A DNA stretch of 64,000 nt from Bolinopsis microptera (GCF_026151205.1 NC_087075.1:310001-374000); one strand, 5' to 3'. Positions 9,446-46,215 are shown, counted from the stretch's first letter. A program made the numbers and translations. Notes: generated by a model from the sequence alone, not told the origin.

Positions 9446-12400
9446 TCATTTTGGATGTGTGGACCCTAGGGTAGACTTAATGTCAAAATTTAGATTAGAG
9501 CATTCGAAATCTTTGTTTGTCCAATCAAGATCAGCATGGTTATGCTGGTTGACGAGCAGTGATTGCTTCATCCTAGACTTCAGGCAGGCCACACTTAGAC
9601 AGTAGTCACGTATACCAAGCTTAGGCACAATTACGTTCCAAATACGAGTCGTTCTGCTATTGAAGTTGTCAGGGGGGTCTGCTTGGCTTAGTATAAGGGT
9701 GGGTTTCCTACTTGAGCAGGTGAAATTTTCATGGAGGGAAATCGGAGCACGGAATTTCATGATTTTATAGAGCTCAAGGAAACAATGGTAAGTGTACAGG
9801 TTTTGGACGGCAAGTATTCCGTGTTCCTTGAACAAAGGTTTCGTGTGCTCTTTCAAGAAAAATTTTTTGTTCAGATTTTGGTTGCCAAACGGTCGAGCAC
9901 GAGCACAGGTCTTAAATTTATCTAGGTATGCCTCCCTGTCGCCAAACAGTACCCTGAGACAATATTTTTGTGCTTTGAATACAGAACTTATACGAGTTTT
10001 GGCTGCCCCACCCCAAACCGTGATACAATAGGAGAGGTGTGATTCAAATAGAGTGTAATACAACTGGCGGTGTAAGAAATCTGGGAGGGAGCAGCGTAGG
10101 CGGCAGAGAGTTGATGTTGCATGGCTGAGAGAACGCCTAAGTGATTTTATATGTTCTTCCCAGGTTAGCTTTTCATCGATGACGACTCCCAGAAACTTAG
10201 CAGATGCAACTTGTTTTATTGGAAAGTTATCAATGGTTAGAGTATATTCAGAATTATTGTCAGTCTGGGAGGACGATGCTGGTTTAAAGTGAATGAAACA
10301 GCATTTAGACAAGTTGACATGGAGTTTGTTTGCTCGCATGTAGGAATATAAACTAGCTAAAAGAGAATTACCACGCATATATGCCTCCTTTTTGGATTTC
10401 CCAGTCACAAATATATTGGTGTCATCAGCGAAGGTGACAAATGATCCCAAACTGGAGCTGTTGGCGATATCATTAATATATAGGAGAAATAAGAGAGGTC
10501 CAAGAATCGAACCCTGAGGGACTCCAAACTGTATTTTCAAGGCGTCAGATTTCTCACCAACAACTTCAGTATATTGTGATCTATTTGTTAAGTAACTTTT
10601 TATAAGATCATTTGCCACCCCACGTATCCCATAGCCCTGTAATTTGACAAGTAATGTACCATGATCTATTGTATCAAAAGCTTTGCTAAGGTCTATGAAT
10701 ATGCCTAAGACATGATGCTTAAGTTTTAGAGATTCAGTTATAAGGTTTACTGAGTGATTAACTGCATGTGAAGTAGAGTGTGACTGCCTGAAGCCAAATT
10801 GTGTTTTAGATATTATACCCTGTGAGCTAGCAAACGAATATATTCTTGAGTAAATGATCTTTTCAAAGATTTTACCAAATATAGAGAGAGTAGAGATTGG
10901 GCGGTAGTTTTCTATCTCTTCAGGGTTTCCCTTCTTAAATACAGGAGTTATTCTACCAGTCTTTAAAACGTTGGGGAACGTGCCATTAGACATTAAGATG
11001 TTGATGTATCGACTAAGGATCGGTGTAATTACGTGAGATGATCTTTTGATTACACTAACAGGAATATCACTTGCTTTTCCATTTTCAAATCCTTTTATTA
11101 TTTCCGTTATCTCATAAGGTGTACAGTCTTCTAACATAATCGATTTTTCATTAGTCTTTCCAAGGAAATCATAGAATGTTTTTATAGGGAGAATTGGTAA
11201 ACCAGAGGCCTCACTGCTACTAAGTGTTTCATTGAGCTTAGGGGCAATAGAAACAAAGTAAGAGTTGAATCCATTGGCTATGACTCTACGATTCATGATT
11301 CGTTCGTTGTTTATGATAAAGGGAGGCTTAGTTTGCTTCTTTTTCTTGCCCCTGAGCTCATTGATTATCTGCCACGTTTTTTTGCTGTTTTCTATATTTT
11401 TATGGATTTCATTGCAGTAGTACGATCGTTTGGCGACCTTGATAATACTTTTAAGCATTCTTCGGTAGTCACTGAAGACTTTATAGAGCAGTACATTACC
11501 CTCAGGGTTTCTATTTGTTACAGTGCTTGACCAGTCTCTACAGAGTTCATGTTTTCTTTCAACTGAGACAATGATTCCATCGGTAATCCACGGGTTGAGT
11601 TTGGGAGTCCTTTTGGTAACTTTTGGTACATCAAGCTTACAGTGTTTATCAAGTGTTTCATTGAAGCAGTCCAAGAACTCATTGAAGTTTACCGAGGGAG
11701 TTAAGTCATTCACCTTCACCTCGAGTTCATTAACAAAATTAGTGAGTTTGGAACTTGAATAACCATAGTAGCGAACATGTTTAAGTTTTTCAGTACTGTT
11801 TTCGGTAGGAATTGACGTGAAGGTGAATATAAAGGCATGGTCACCAATCCTATCATTCAATACACCGGAGAGAAGTACATGATCTATCTCTGATGTGAGG
11901 ATATTGTCAATACATGAGTTTTTACAGTTAGGACGGAAGTGGGTAGCAAGTGATATAGTAGGATACATATTGTTACGAAGTAACGTGTCCTCAAATAACT
12001 GGCTGGAGGTTTGTACATTGAGGAGGTTAGAGTTAAAATCGCCAAGAATATGGAACTTTTTACCAGCCAACTGCTTAGATATATCCTCAAGAGTTTGACA
12101 AAAGGTCTCACTACAGCCATTTGGAGGACGATAAGCAACCCCATATGTCAGTTTATCACCCGAGCTAAGAGTAATTTCAACAAATAAGCACTCAATATCT
12201 TTTGTACAGTGAGATAGATTTTCGATTACTACAGCATTCAGGCGATCAGAGACATATAAGGATACTCCTGTTCCTTTTTTCTTATCAGGGAATGGTACTT
12301 GACAAAATGTTGTATAGGAGGGGATTTGGTATAAGCCTTGTTGGCTTGGATCGATGTTGGTCTCAGCCAATCCAATGACATCAAAATTACACGGGAGGGT

Positions 12401-12643
12401 CTTATGTTCTATTAAAAAGCTGTCAAAATTACTAGCAAACCCATCTATATTGCAAAACAGAGCGGGCAGATAAGCAGAATTTTTATTTTTCTCAGGAAAA
12501 AGTTTGCTGATTGAGTTTGCTAGTTCTTGTTTTGTGTAACGCTTACAGTCTTCAAGTATTGAAGAGAATTTAGCTATGGTGACATCTTCCTGGTTGTTTG
12601 TATCATAGAATTTATCTGAATCATCATATCTTTGGCTGCTTGG
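9446..12643 (-). CDS. CR1-like LINE ORF2: endonuclease + reverse transcriptase, 5'-truncated
   Basis: An open frame of more than 1,000 codons from the insertion edge to the stop at 9446, with no internal stop. An APE-type endonuclease occupies the first third (FDVIGLAETNI, GVAYRPPN, ILGDFNSNLL, IGDHAFIFTF). The reverse transcriptase follows with NYRPISTLSIFGKIFEKIIY, GFRQSHSTSHAVNH, FIDLSKAFDTIDH, GVPQGSILGPLLFLLYINDI and the catalytic FADDTNIF. The C-terminal part (AKFLGVVIDEKLTWEEHIK, then SYCITVWGG) is the usual CR1/Jockey-type tail. Because the frame is still open at the left breakpoint, the copy begins inside ORF2 and ORF1 and the 5' end are lost. An intact frame suggests a fairly recent insertion. 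Confidence 0.88.
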   Translation of the reverse strand, partial: PSSQRYDDSDKFYDTNNQEDVTIAKFSSILEDCKRYTKQELANSISKLFPEKNKNSAYLPALFCNIDGFASNFDSFLIEHKTLPCNFDVIGLAETNIDPSQQGLYQIPSYTTFCQVPFPDKKKGTGVSLYVSDRLNAVVIENLSHCTKDIECLFVEITLSSGDKLTYGVAYRPPNGCSETFCQTLEDISKQLAGKKFHILGDFNSNLLNVQTSSQLFEDTLLRNNMYPTISLATHFRPNCKNSCIDNILTSEIDHVLLSGVLNDRIGDHAFIFTFTSIPTENSTEKLKHVRYYGYSSSKLTNFVNELEVKVNDLTPSVNFNEFLDCFNETLDKHCKLDVPKVTKRTPKLNPWITDGIIVSVERKHELCRDWSSTVTNRNPEGNVLLYKVFSDYRRMLKSIIKVAKRSYYCNEIHKNIENSKKTWQIINELRGKKKKQTKPPFIINNERIMNRRVIANGFNSYFVSIAPKLNETLSSSEASGLPILPIKTFYDFLGKTNEKSIMLEDCTPYEITEIIKGFENGKASDIPVSVIKRSSHVITPILSRYINILMSNGTFPNVLKTGRITPVFKKGNPEEIENYRPISTLSIFGKIFEKIIYSRIYSFASSQGIISKTQFGFRQSHSTSHAVNHSVNLITESLKLKHHVLGIFIDLSKAFDTIDHGTLLVKLQGYGIRGVANDLIKSYLTNRSQYTEVVGEKSDALKIQFGVPQGSILGPLLFLLYINDIANSSSLGSFVTFADDTNIFVTGKSKKEAYMRGNSLLASLYSYMRANKLHVNLSKCCFIHFKPASSSQTDNNSEYTLTIDNFPIKQVASAKFLGVVIDEKLTWEEHIKSLRRSLSHATSTLCRLRCSLPDFLHRQLYYTLFESHLSYCITVWGGAAKTRISSVFKAQKYCLRVLFGDREAYLDKFKTCARARPFGNQNLNKKFFLKEHTKPLFKEHGILAVQNLYTYHCFLELYKIMKFRAPISLHENFTCSSRKPTLILSQADPPDNFNSRTTRIWNVIVPKLGIRDYCLSVACLKSRMKQSLLVNQHNHADLDWTNKDFECSNLNFDIKSTLGSTHPK

Positions 12644-12647
12644 AAGT

Positions 12648-13714
12648 AGTGGATGACCTTGCTGTACGGCAAGTTAAACAAGGATCTGAAACTACTAGGT
12701 TCCGTACAGACTCAACTCTGCACCCGTGTCAATATGTTCATTATATGCAAGCCTCTTGATTTATAATCACCGAGTCTAGTAATTGTTTAAGAGAGTTCTC
12801 TGGCAGTTACGAAACTCGAGAGACTGTGGGATACTGAAGGGAAAGGAAGCAGTTCTAACGAGCTCTTCTCAAACACAAGGATATATTCTTGTGAACTCGG
12901 CTAGTATATATGAAACATTTGTCATGGAGTTGTAGAGGGAGTTATGTGCCTCGCCGGGCTAAAGTAGTGGATGACCTTGCTGTACGGCAAGTTAAACAAG
13001 GATCTGAAACTACTAGGTTCCGTACAGACTCAACTCTGCACCCGTGTCAATATGTTCATTATATGCAAGCCTCTTGATTTATAATCACCGAGTCTAGTAA
13101 TTGTTTAAGAGAGTTCTCTGGCAGTTACGAAACTCGAGAGACTGTGGGATACTGAAGGGAAAGGAAGCAGTTCTAACGAGCTCTTCTCAAACACAAGGAT
13201 ATATTCTTGTGAACTCGGCTAGTATATATGAAACATTTGTCATGGAGTTGTAGAGGGAGTTATGTGCCTCGCCGGGCTAAAGTAGTGGATGACCTTGCTG
13301 TACGGCAAGTTAAACAAGGATCTGAAACTACTAGGTTCCGTACAGACTCAACTCTGCACCCGTGTCAATATGTTCATTATATGCAAGCCTCTTGATTTAT
13401 AATCACCGAGTCTAGTAATTGTTTAAGAGAGTTCTCTGGCAGTTACGAAACTCGAGAGACTGTGGGATACTGAAGGGAAAGGAAGCAGTTCTAACGAGCT
13501 CTTCTCAAACACAAGGATATATTCTTGTGAACTCGGCTAGTATATATGAAACATTTGTCATGGAGTTGTAGAGGGAGTTATGTGCCTCGCCGGGCTAAAG
13601 TAGTGGATGACCTTGCTGTACGGCAAGTTAAACAAGGATCTGAAACTACTAGGTTCCGTACAGACTCAACTCTGCACCCGTGTCAATATGTTCATTATAT
13701 GCAAGCCTCTTGAT
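12648..13714. repeat. 318-bp satellite, right block
   Basis: Continuation of the 318-bp satellite after the insertion, with ACTCGAGAG monomer starts at 12814, 13132 and 13450 and a partial monomer at each edge. It ends at CTCTTGATTT, after which unique sequence begins. Copies appear identical to those in the left block. Confidence 0.9.
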
Positions 13715-13762
13715 TTTAATCTCTATTTTATGAACATGATAGCCTGAGGTCCTCAGGTAACT

Positions 13763-14606
13763 GTCACCAAGATGCAGTTTTATTGATTATTATATTTATT
13801 GAAATAAACATATAATATCCATTACTCCAGGAGTGATGACAGGATATATACTAAAATGCAGTCAGGCTGAATTTTGATTTAAATGGTCACCAAAATGTAT
13901 TATTTTAAAGTAACTGAAAATTTAATAATACTATTTCAGTCGAATATATACAAGGTTACAACAGTAACAGCAGATGATGATATGTGATACAGATTCCCGA
14001 TTTTACTACACTATTATCGGGACAAGGGGAGCCAAAGTTAGGCCTTGTAGGTTTACAACCTACCAGGACGCGCGCCGAGTTGGAACAAATATTTTACGAG
14101 TATCACCCGTTAAAGTTAAGCCTAACTCTGCGTATACAATCGCTTTTACTAAATCGCTCGCCCAAAAATTTCACGTGACTTTGGTTTTTTTGGTTTTGCA
14201 GCCGTACAAAACGGTTTTATATAAACCCTAATCCCAACCGCTCTTACTAAATCGCTCGCCCAAATTTTAAGATAATTCTTGTGAAAACGCCCTTTTAGGC
14301 ATGAAAGTGATCTTGATCGGTGTATTTTTGGACGCTGATTCCGAATCACTCCCCATGACGTATAGTAGGGTTAAAATGCTTCCTTGGACTTGGAGAGGTA
14401 TGGGCAAAAAATCGTTTTGGTCACGTGACAGGCTAGTAAAACGTGAATTGGATTATTTAGGGTTGAGGTTAAGATTATGGATAGCTTCGGGGTTACGGTT
14501 AGGGTTAGGATTGGGATTGGCTCTTACTAAATCGCTCGCCCAAAAATTTCACGTGACTTTGGTTTTTTTGAGCCGTATATAATAGGACTAACTGCATCTT
14601 GGTGAC
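13763..14606. mobile_element. TIR element with internal duplication
   Basis: GTCACCAAGATGCAGTT at 13763 is matched by AACTGCATCTTGGTGAC ending at 14606, an exact 17-base inverted repeat. Inside are two copies of TCGCTCGCCCAAAAATTTCA followed by CGTGACTTTGG (near 14155 and 14532). The internal segment 14290-14580 has a diverged partner at 62930-63220. No transposase frame. Confidence 0.65.
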
Positions 14607-16280
14607 CGTAATTTTCGATTTAATATTTGATTCCACTATCTTACCTTAACGTTGTAGGTCCGCTGCTTATTATTAAATGAAATGACGATGAGGGTCACGA
14701 CGTGAGACATCAGACAACCCCTATCATATTTAATAAATTATTTAATTGACGATGTCAATTCATGGCAGCTCGGCGCGGCACAGTAACGCATCGCGCTACA
14801 AATAAATTATATTCCAGCTCTTACTTTCAACTTTATATAATTACAAATACTGTATATCGGTGGCGCGCGCGCAAGAAAGAAACAAAATATCAATTCGCGC
14901 GTTACAAATTCTATCCCCAGAAGACCCTTTCCAATTAGATCACCTGATTCATAGGAGAATTTATATTTTATGTCGTGCGTTAATGCAAATGCAAAGTAAT
15001 ATGTAGGTTTGCTGGATGAATATGGAGAGTTATTTAATGCAATAGTTTATCATTAATGCGTGGTTTTCAATCGTGGATAATTCTATTTTAATCAAATATG
15101 GACATTGAACTTGTTAATTTAATATGTGATTCATTTCAGATTTGATGAAAACTTTCACGTTTGTGTGGCCCTCTGGTCTTTAAAACAAATAATGTATTAC
15201 GTTTTTGGCAATTCTTACGATTGTAATTTAACTTGCGCAACTCAGAAACAGGAAGACAGAGCATGACTCGCCATACACTTTCGAATAGGTAAATATGCAA
15301 ATGATGTTCTACAAAAGATGAGGAGTCACTAAATCTGGAGCTATATAATAATACTATACTACTATATAAATATACTAAATCTGGAGCTTCCTTTCCCTGA
15401 TCCAATCAGATGAGCTTCATGTATTGAGCACTTACCCATCTATTACTTTCTAATCCTGGCCACTTTGGCACCTGAGCATGACGAATTAAGATCTTAATAA
15501 AAAATTATTATGAGAAGAGTATCGCGCTGAGTCCGGTCGCCACAAATTTCATTAATCAAACAAACGTAACTTAATTGAACAAACTATTACTAAAGTTTTG
15601 TTTGCCGTTCCTACGATTTATTTCCCTTTCCTAGTTTGTAAGATATTTTTAAGATTTGTGTATATTTCGGTTGCTTTAGAACAATTTTATCTCAAATAAT
15701 AATATTATGCAAAGAATTACGAGGCACTAATCAACACAGACTATTAATGTGTAGAAGAACAGCTACAGAATATATAATTAAATATATATATTGTAATACT
15801 ACACAGCTACAGAATATATAATTAAATATATATATAATATTGTAATACTAATTTGACTTTTGAATTGTTTAATCTGGATTTAATTTGTTTTTGTGGATTC
15901 ATTTAAAGTAAGTCTTAAATAACCTAGTAATCAATATTGAATATTTTACAATTTTCAATTCAGTCCTACATCGCGACTTTTAACAATCTTTTAAACCCCA
16001 TCAATATTATTCACGGTACCACTAAAACATATTATTCATGTGTTAAACCAATTAGAAAGTAATTATTCATGTGTTAAACCAATTAGAAAGTAATTATCTT
16101 CATGTGTTAAACCAATTAGAAAGTAATCATCTTCACGGTGGTGATGTGGAAAAATATCGGATATCAAATTTTAAGGGAAATAATATATTGATGGGCACAT
16201 TAGTGATTACATATATTTTATTATATATATTACAAGTTAAAAACAACTCCCTCCGAGTGACTAATATGTGAGATGCGATA
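14607..16280. other. Intergenic, AT-rich, no gene seen
   Basis: No supported coding region or RNA gene. Small tandem duplications occur at about 15768-15845 (a CAGCTACAGAATATATAATT unit, twice) and 16037-16135 (a CATGTGTTAAACCAATTAG unit, three times). Confidence 0.6.
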
Positions 16281-16724
16281 TTAAGGGGGCCGGGGGGGTC
16301 TTCATCAAAATTCTCTCGAAATTGACTTTGTAGTTGTTTCTGACCTCGTATTTTGACGATTTTTTCAGGTCCAAGATTTTCAAAATCGAATAAAAAATTT
16401 TCTAAGGCCTATCTCAAAATTCTGGCCCGACAATCTCTTCTAAATGGTCCTTAGAACATATCCTGAAAGTTTCAGGGTGATTGCTCAAAAAATGTAGGAG
16501 AAGATAGATTTTTAGACTCGATTTTCAGGGCGCGCGATTGAAAATCGCTCGCGCAATACAATTACACATAAGCGCTGACCTTTGACCGGCAATATTTTCG
16601 GCTAGGAACAATATTTTTCCATGGGACCAAAAACAGCTGATAGATATCACTCCCCTCCATCAGAAACAACTACAAAGTCAATTTCGAGAGAATTTTGATG
16701 AAGACCCCCCCCCGGCCCCCTTAA
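16281..16724. mobile_element. Long-TIR MITE flanked by TTAA
   Basis: The left end (TTAA then GGGGGCCGGGGGGGTCTTCA) is the near-perfect reverse complement of the right end, and the inverted match extends about 60 bases into CAGAAACAACTACAAAGTCA. TTAA at both borders is the target preference of piggyBac-like transposases (also Sola3 and Kolobok). No coding capacity. Related, decayed copies lie at 7440-7950, 19146-19428 and 40877-41190. Confidence 0.8.
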
Positions 16725-17205
16725 TATTGATGAGTGATATTATAAGTGTTATGATTATGTGGTTTGTCAAATTATTGGGATCAAGGTTATTAAATATATA
16801 TAATTCCGTTATTATTTCTTAAAGATTCTGAATAAATTGAGTCGACTTATTGACTTAGTCGAATAACTTAAAATCAATTCTACTAGAGTAGCAGAGTATT
16901 CATGCTACATCGTTAATCAATCCTTTCAAAACTTATCCGTTTGATGATTTCTAAAGCATCATGAAAATCCAATGAACAGTGCGTGACAATGATGTGACTT
17001 AAAATAAATTTAATAATGTGAGTGATAAATAACCAATCCAAGACAAAAATTGAGGGCTCACTAAAAATAGCATCGGTAAATCCAACATTTGGGCCAATAT
17101 TTCAAAAACCAAAATAAAACTGAGTTCTGCTCAACAGACACTATACTATAATATTCAACAACGAGTTTATGAATCAATTAGTCGATTAGTTTATTAACTA
17201 ATTAT
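16725..17205. other. Region downstream of the AHCYL stop
   Basis: AT-rich; would contain the 3' untranslated region of the AHCYL gene read on the minus strand. No definite polyadenylation site chosen. No other gene seen. Confidence 0.5.
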
Positions 17206-42077
<24,872 letters not shown>

Positions 42078-42130
42078 CTGTGATATGAAGTTGTTATGTT
42101 GGTGTAGACAAGTGGATAGCAAATATTATT

Positions 42131-42215
42131 CGTTACCGGTACCAGTGGTTACCAGTGGTTACCAGGGGTTACCAGTTGTTACCAGTGGTTAGTGGTTACT
42201 GGTGGTTACTGGTAT
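42131..42215. repeat. GGTTACCAGT repeat
   Basis: Ten-base GGTTACCAGT-like repeats in both orientations (ACCAGTGGTT, GGTTACTGGT), with local hairpin potential. Confidence 0.75.
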
Positions 42216-42708
42216 ATGGTAACCCACTAGATTATTACCTTGATGGATGAATTTGCATCGTGAAATACAGGATACCTTTCCTCTGTCATATCACTATTCT
42301 AAAATGATCATTTCACCACAAAATATTGTGATATTCTGTAGTGATAGGTTGAGTAAATTTGCACAACTAGCAATGGTATCTGCGTGGAGTTTTATTGAAC
42401 AATTCGTATTTTCGAAAGTTAAAAGCCAAAACCAGGATAAATTTAAGAGACATGTTCGATTCTGCAAATGGAGAAGAATATTCAACTCAAGGACAGAAAG
42501 AAAACGCAATCAGCGAAGAGAAGTGAAAAAATAACTTGCAATTTAAAAAGAAGAATTTTAACCTTGTAAGGTATAATCAGTTACAATGACAATAAATAGT
42601 ACTGCGCCCTTTTTATTTGTCAATATACGAGGGTACGACCCAATCTAATAACCCTTGAAACGAATAATGAATTAATCCTGAGGAAGAAAAAAATATTCAA
42701 GGATACTA
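42216..42708. other. Unassigned sequence
   Basis: A 95-codon frame at 42247-42534 on the plus strand, rich in Lys and Arg at its end, has no recognised domain and is not supported as a gene. Confidence 0.4.
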
Positions 42709-43530
42709 CAGTCAAATCTCAGGGGAAACGAAAAGTGCCCAGTATTGAGAGGTTCTCCATCCTCTCAAATACCTGTAAAGTGTCTCATATTATACAGTAT
42801 AGTATTATAGTAGTAGTAGCAGTAGTAGTAGTTGTTGTATTACATGTAAAGTGTATTATATACTATCAGTTTGCTGCTTTAACTTAAGGATCTGAGAAGC
42901 AGACCACTGGTCCCTACCGTTCCTGGCCTGTTACCTTAGTCTTATCTTTAGTAAACAGATTTATTAACCTGGTTGCTTTCCCGACCCAGTTCTTGATTTC
43001 ACTTGCTTGAAACTTGGTATTTTGGTCCCGCAACCTTGGCTGACTAATGCAACAGTAATGATGTTTGATGGCACCAGTAAAACTAGCGAAGTGAAAGAAT
43101 CCCATTGAGGGTTTATATGATCTAGTTTAGTTAGATATATAGTTTCATAGTGTTACAAAGTTCACATCATCGAACTATCATTTAATAGGGTTTTTAATAT
43201 TGTACCAATATCCTCAACTTCAAATGAACACAAGAAATGTTTAAAATAAATATGACTGTGATCCGCGGTGATTATTGTTTTCAACAATTACAATTGTAAT
43301 TCAAAAATTCTAATTTGTAACTCTTTAAATCTTGTATACCATTAGGATCTTATGTATGCACGAATTGTGATAGAATACAGCTCGATATGGGCTCAACCAC
43401 CAAATGCGATATCAGCTATGATAAATCACATTCCTTGCACGACACGAGCTAATTAACAAACAGTTTGGCTATTTTGGGGAAAGGAAGCTGCCCGGTATAT
43501 CGAGGTACGATATATAATAGAGGTTTGACT
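42709..43530. mobile_element. Pogo/Tigger-like non-autonomous element
   Basis: Begins CAGTCAAATCTCAGGGG and ends ATAGAGGTTTGACTG, giving ~13-base inverted repeats of the CAGTCAAACCTC type, flanked on both sides by TA (42707-42708, 43531-43532). TA duplication and these ends are typical of pogo-type Tc1/mariner elements. No transposase frame survives. Confidence 0.8.
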
Positions 43531-44580
43531 GTAGTCTGTACTAAGTAATGTACTATACTTAATTAATAACATACTATAACTATTAGTTGTAGTATGTAGT
43601 ACGTACTACGTATCTACAATTACAGATTATAAGTAAACAATAATTTCGTCTGTTTTCGCTAGATTTCATCCACAAACTTAACATTACATTAAACTGCATT
43701 ATGTCATGAGCTGAATTTGTACTTGTATAAGACATGAGTATAGTTAACTTTCAGCTTCATATTATATCCTACACAGATGAAAGTTACATCAAGTCAATAT
43801 TATATCGAAATCCATTTTAATCACGAGTGGTTCCGTGGATCTTAAGCATTATAATATGTGCTATGAAGTATGTGTGGTTCCGTGGATCTTAAGCATTATA
43901 ATATGTGCTATGAAGTATGTGTGGTTCCGTGGATCTTAAGCATTATAATATGTGCTATGAAGTGAACTGATCAGAACATGCAGCAAACGGGCACAATTCT
44001 GGGGGGGGGGGGGCCAATTCTTCTCATTTCTTTAATCTTTAGTCGTTGCTTACCCTGCTTACTGCTTACTGCTTACTGCTTAGTGCTTACTGCTTACTGC
44101 TTAGTGCCAAGTGCTTAGGCTTATAAACACCTCCGGGTTAGAATAATCAATTCTGATAAACACGTGACTAACTACTGCGATGTGCATCACGTGACCTATG
44201 TCACGTGACCTATGACTTAACGTAAGAACTATGAATATACTTGATCTACGCGTACGTATTAGTTGAATTGCAGGCGCTGCCAAAGCTCCAGCACACTGCT
44301 TACATTACTTGGGCGAGTTCCAGAACTTGTATTTACGGTTACATTTGTGCGGTAAATTTTGTCGTAGCAATTGCACTGTTTGATATGAGCCATGTATTAT
44401 AGTCGTCTAGTTTGATGAACTTCATGACACGATATCAACTCCACCTTTTTTCGCTTGCCAGACTAAACTCGACGCCCCTTATTGATATTGATTCAACGTT
44501 TGGACTGAGGCACTATGTATAAATAGAGGCACTATGTATAAATAGAACGCCAATTTCAACTGTCATAACACTTTAGTTCT
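43531..44580. other. No gene seen; small tandem repeats
   Basis: Contains a 47-bp unit (GTGGTTCCGTGGATCTTAAG...) three times at 43827-43966, a (GCTTACT/GCTTAGT)n tract at 44050-44115, and at 44121-44147 TAAACACCTCCGGGTTAGAA, the inverse of a segment at 21527-21552. Confidence 0.6.
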
Positions 44581-44745
44581 ATTTATCTAGTAGTATTTAT
44601 AGTATATATATATAGTATAATATCTAGTAGTATAATATACTATATATATATAGTATAATATCTAGTAGTATAATATACTATAACATACTATATTATCTAG
44701 TAGTATATATATAATATATATAGTATAATATCTAGTAGTATAATA
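44581..44745. repeat. AT-rich palindromic microsatellite
   Basis: Repeats of TATCTAGTAGTATAATATAC and (TA)n that are self-complementary over short distances. Confidence 0.85.
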
Positions 44746-45000
44746 TACTCCTAATTCCATTTCATATTTTCCATACTGATCTCATATAGCTACAATGAAC
44801 GATAAAATAAATATTAAAACGAATTAGCCCTAGCAATTAGCAATACTTCGGAGGAGTTTATAACACAAAACGCCGGCACGCTTAAGGTTATATTAAAATA
44901 ACCCTCGTGCTAAAGTACGTTGGCGTTATTTTCAAAATAATACCTTGTGCTTCGCACTCGAAATTATTCTCAACTTTCCGCGCGTCGAGGAATATAACCC
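44745..45000. mobile_element. Interspersed repeat, copy 1 (inverted partner at 51325)
   Basis: Includes CCATTTCATATTTTCCATAC, CGAATTAGCCCTAG, GGAGGAGTTTATAACAC, CGCCGGCACGCTTAAGGTTA and TATTAAAATAACCC. The whole set recurs in reverse order and orientation at 51325-51562. Confidence 0.75.
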
Positions 45001-45950
45001 CTGTACGACTGTTATGTGTGTTATAATCAAATTTGCAAGATTATCATTTCAAGCTTTCACAATCAACAAAATGTTTCAGCTAGCTGTATGCTGTACTAAT
45101 AGAATGAGAAGTTTGATACATTTAGTGTTTACCATGGCCATATACACTGCGCCCGATTATAATTAATTTAATTTGCTGTCAAAAATGTTCGTGTGACGGA
45201 CAGATGGAAGGAAGGAAGGAAGAACAGACGACATTTTTCGATCCACAGAGAATGATCTCCGAAATCCCTCTTTTTCACTATTGTCTATCCATAACTATCA
45301 TTTACTTTTTTGCTTCACAAAATTGGTGGATGAAAAAAAATCCGAACAGAACAGAAGAGAAATAAGTCTTAGATGTTATCTATAACCAAGTTGAAAAGCA
45401 ATAAGTTGGAGCGTTAGCTTAACAATCTTCATTTGTCAAGCCAGACTAAATTTCATTAGTTCGAACCTGCTCTATAAAGGATAAACAATCAACTAATTAG
45501 ATAAGAACTATTAAAGGTGTTCAGCGCGTTTACAGTAATTTCAGGCAACTAATTTTCATGGTTAATTGTTTAATTGTTAGCTGTTGTAGTCTAGTTGACT
45601 ACTTTGCAGAAAAACAAATGTGTATTGTGTAACTGCAACGTGTATTACCTTATTTCCGATAATTTGTGCGAATGTAGTTTCAGCTATCTCCTCACTCGTC
45701 ATGTAAACAGCTGAATGTAATCATATCACGTGACATATCCGGCAACAAAACAAGCCGATGACGATATTTCCATGCTTTTCGAAAGCTTCAGAGCAAAATC
45801 GTCTTTTAATACGTATACGGGACAGAAAGAATTTTTTTTTTTTTTTTTTTTTTATCTCAACACTTATTTTACTTCGGACATTCCAACAGCCACATTGTTA
45901 CACAAGTGTGTAACCAGCCAATTACAGGAAGCCGAAGGATTCAATTATAC
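45001..45950. other. No supported gene apart from a candidate short exon
   Basis: AT-rich, with (GGAA)n near 45206 and a 22-base T run at 45832. See 45649-45702. Confidence 0.5.
45649..45702 (-). CDS. Candidate 5' coding exon of AHCYL
   Basis: ATG followed by 17 codons (MTSEEIAETTFAQIIGNK) ending at a consensus AAG/GTAATA donor in phase 0, which fits the phase of the 41972 exon. A CACGTG lies ~25 bases upstream. Distance and phase make it a possible first exon of AHCYL, but no homology was recognised and the frame is short, so chance is possible. Confidence 0.28.
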
Positions 45951-45954
45951 ATTA

Positions 45955-46215
45955 GGCCAGTGACGGTTAAGGTAGTGTGTACCATACTTTCTTCGCCCGA
46001 GACTTTGCTGCAATGGGCAGCTCCTCATTTAACCCTCACACCCGATTTCTCGAGTATTTGGCTGAGTGGACCGGGGGGCTGCATAGACCACTCAGGATCC
46101 TTAGCTGAGCGTCGACGACGCTCACCCCACGGCTAGTGACAGAGTCGGGAATCGAACCTGGTACCTCAAGCAATACCAGGCGGATTAACCAACTGAGCCA
46201 CTAAGCCGTTAAATT
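45955..46215 (-). mobile_element. tRNA-derived SINE
   Basis: On the minus strand the head reads GGCTTAGTGGCTCAGTTGGT followed by TAATCCGCC, an A box (TGGCTCAGTTGG), and ~35 bases later GGTTCGATTCC, a B box that fits the pol III consensus exactly. A tRNA-unrelated body follows (GCGTCGTCGACGCTCAGC region to about 45955). The anticodon region is degenerate, so it is a SINE and not a working tRNA. Confidence 0.8.

Larger units (their letters stand above)
8775..12643. mobile_element. LINE-bearing insertion in satellite, AAGT target duplication
   Basis: The satellite monomer is interrupted after AAGT (8771-8774) and continues after a second AAGT (12644-12647). Removing 8775-12643 plus one AAGT restores an intact monomer, so this is one clean insertion event. 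It contains a minus-strand CR1-like LINE (coding 9446-12643) and, at its left end, a 3' segment related to the hAT remnant at 7060-7290. Confidence 0.85.

Noticed and set aside
15136-15405. 89-codon minus frame
   Set aside because: Low-complexity, no domain, no splice or start support.
42914-43105. Exon with EIKNWVGKATRLINLFTKDK ending at an AAG/GTAACA donor
   Set aside because: Phase would suit AHCYL, but it lies wholly inside the pogo-like element and has a poor acceptor.
46140-46215. tRNA gene
   Set aside because: A and B boxes are good but the anticodon arm and acceptor pairing are degenerate and a non-tRNA body follows; called a SINE.
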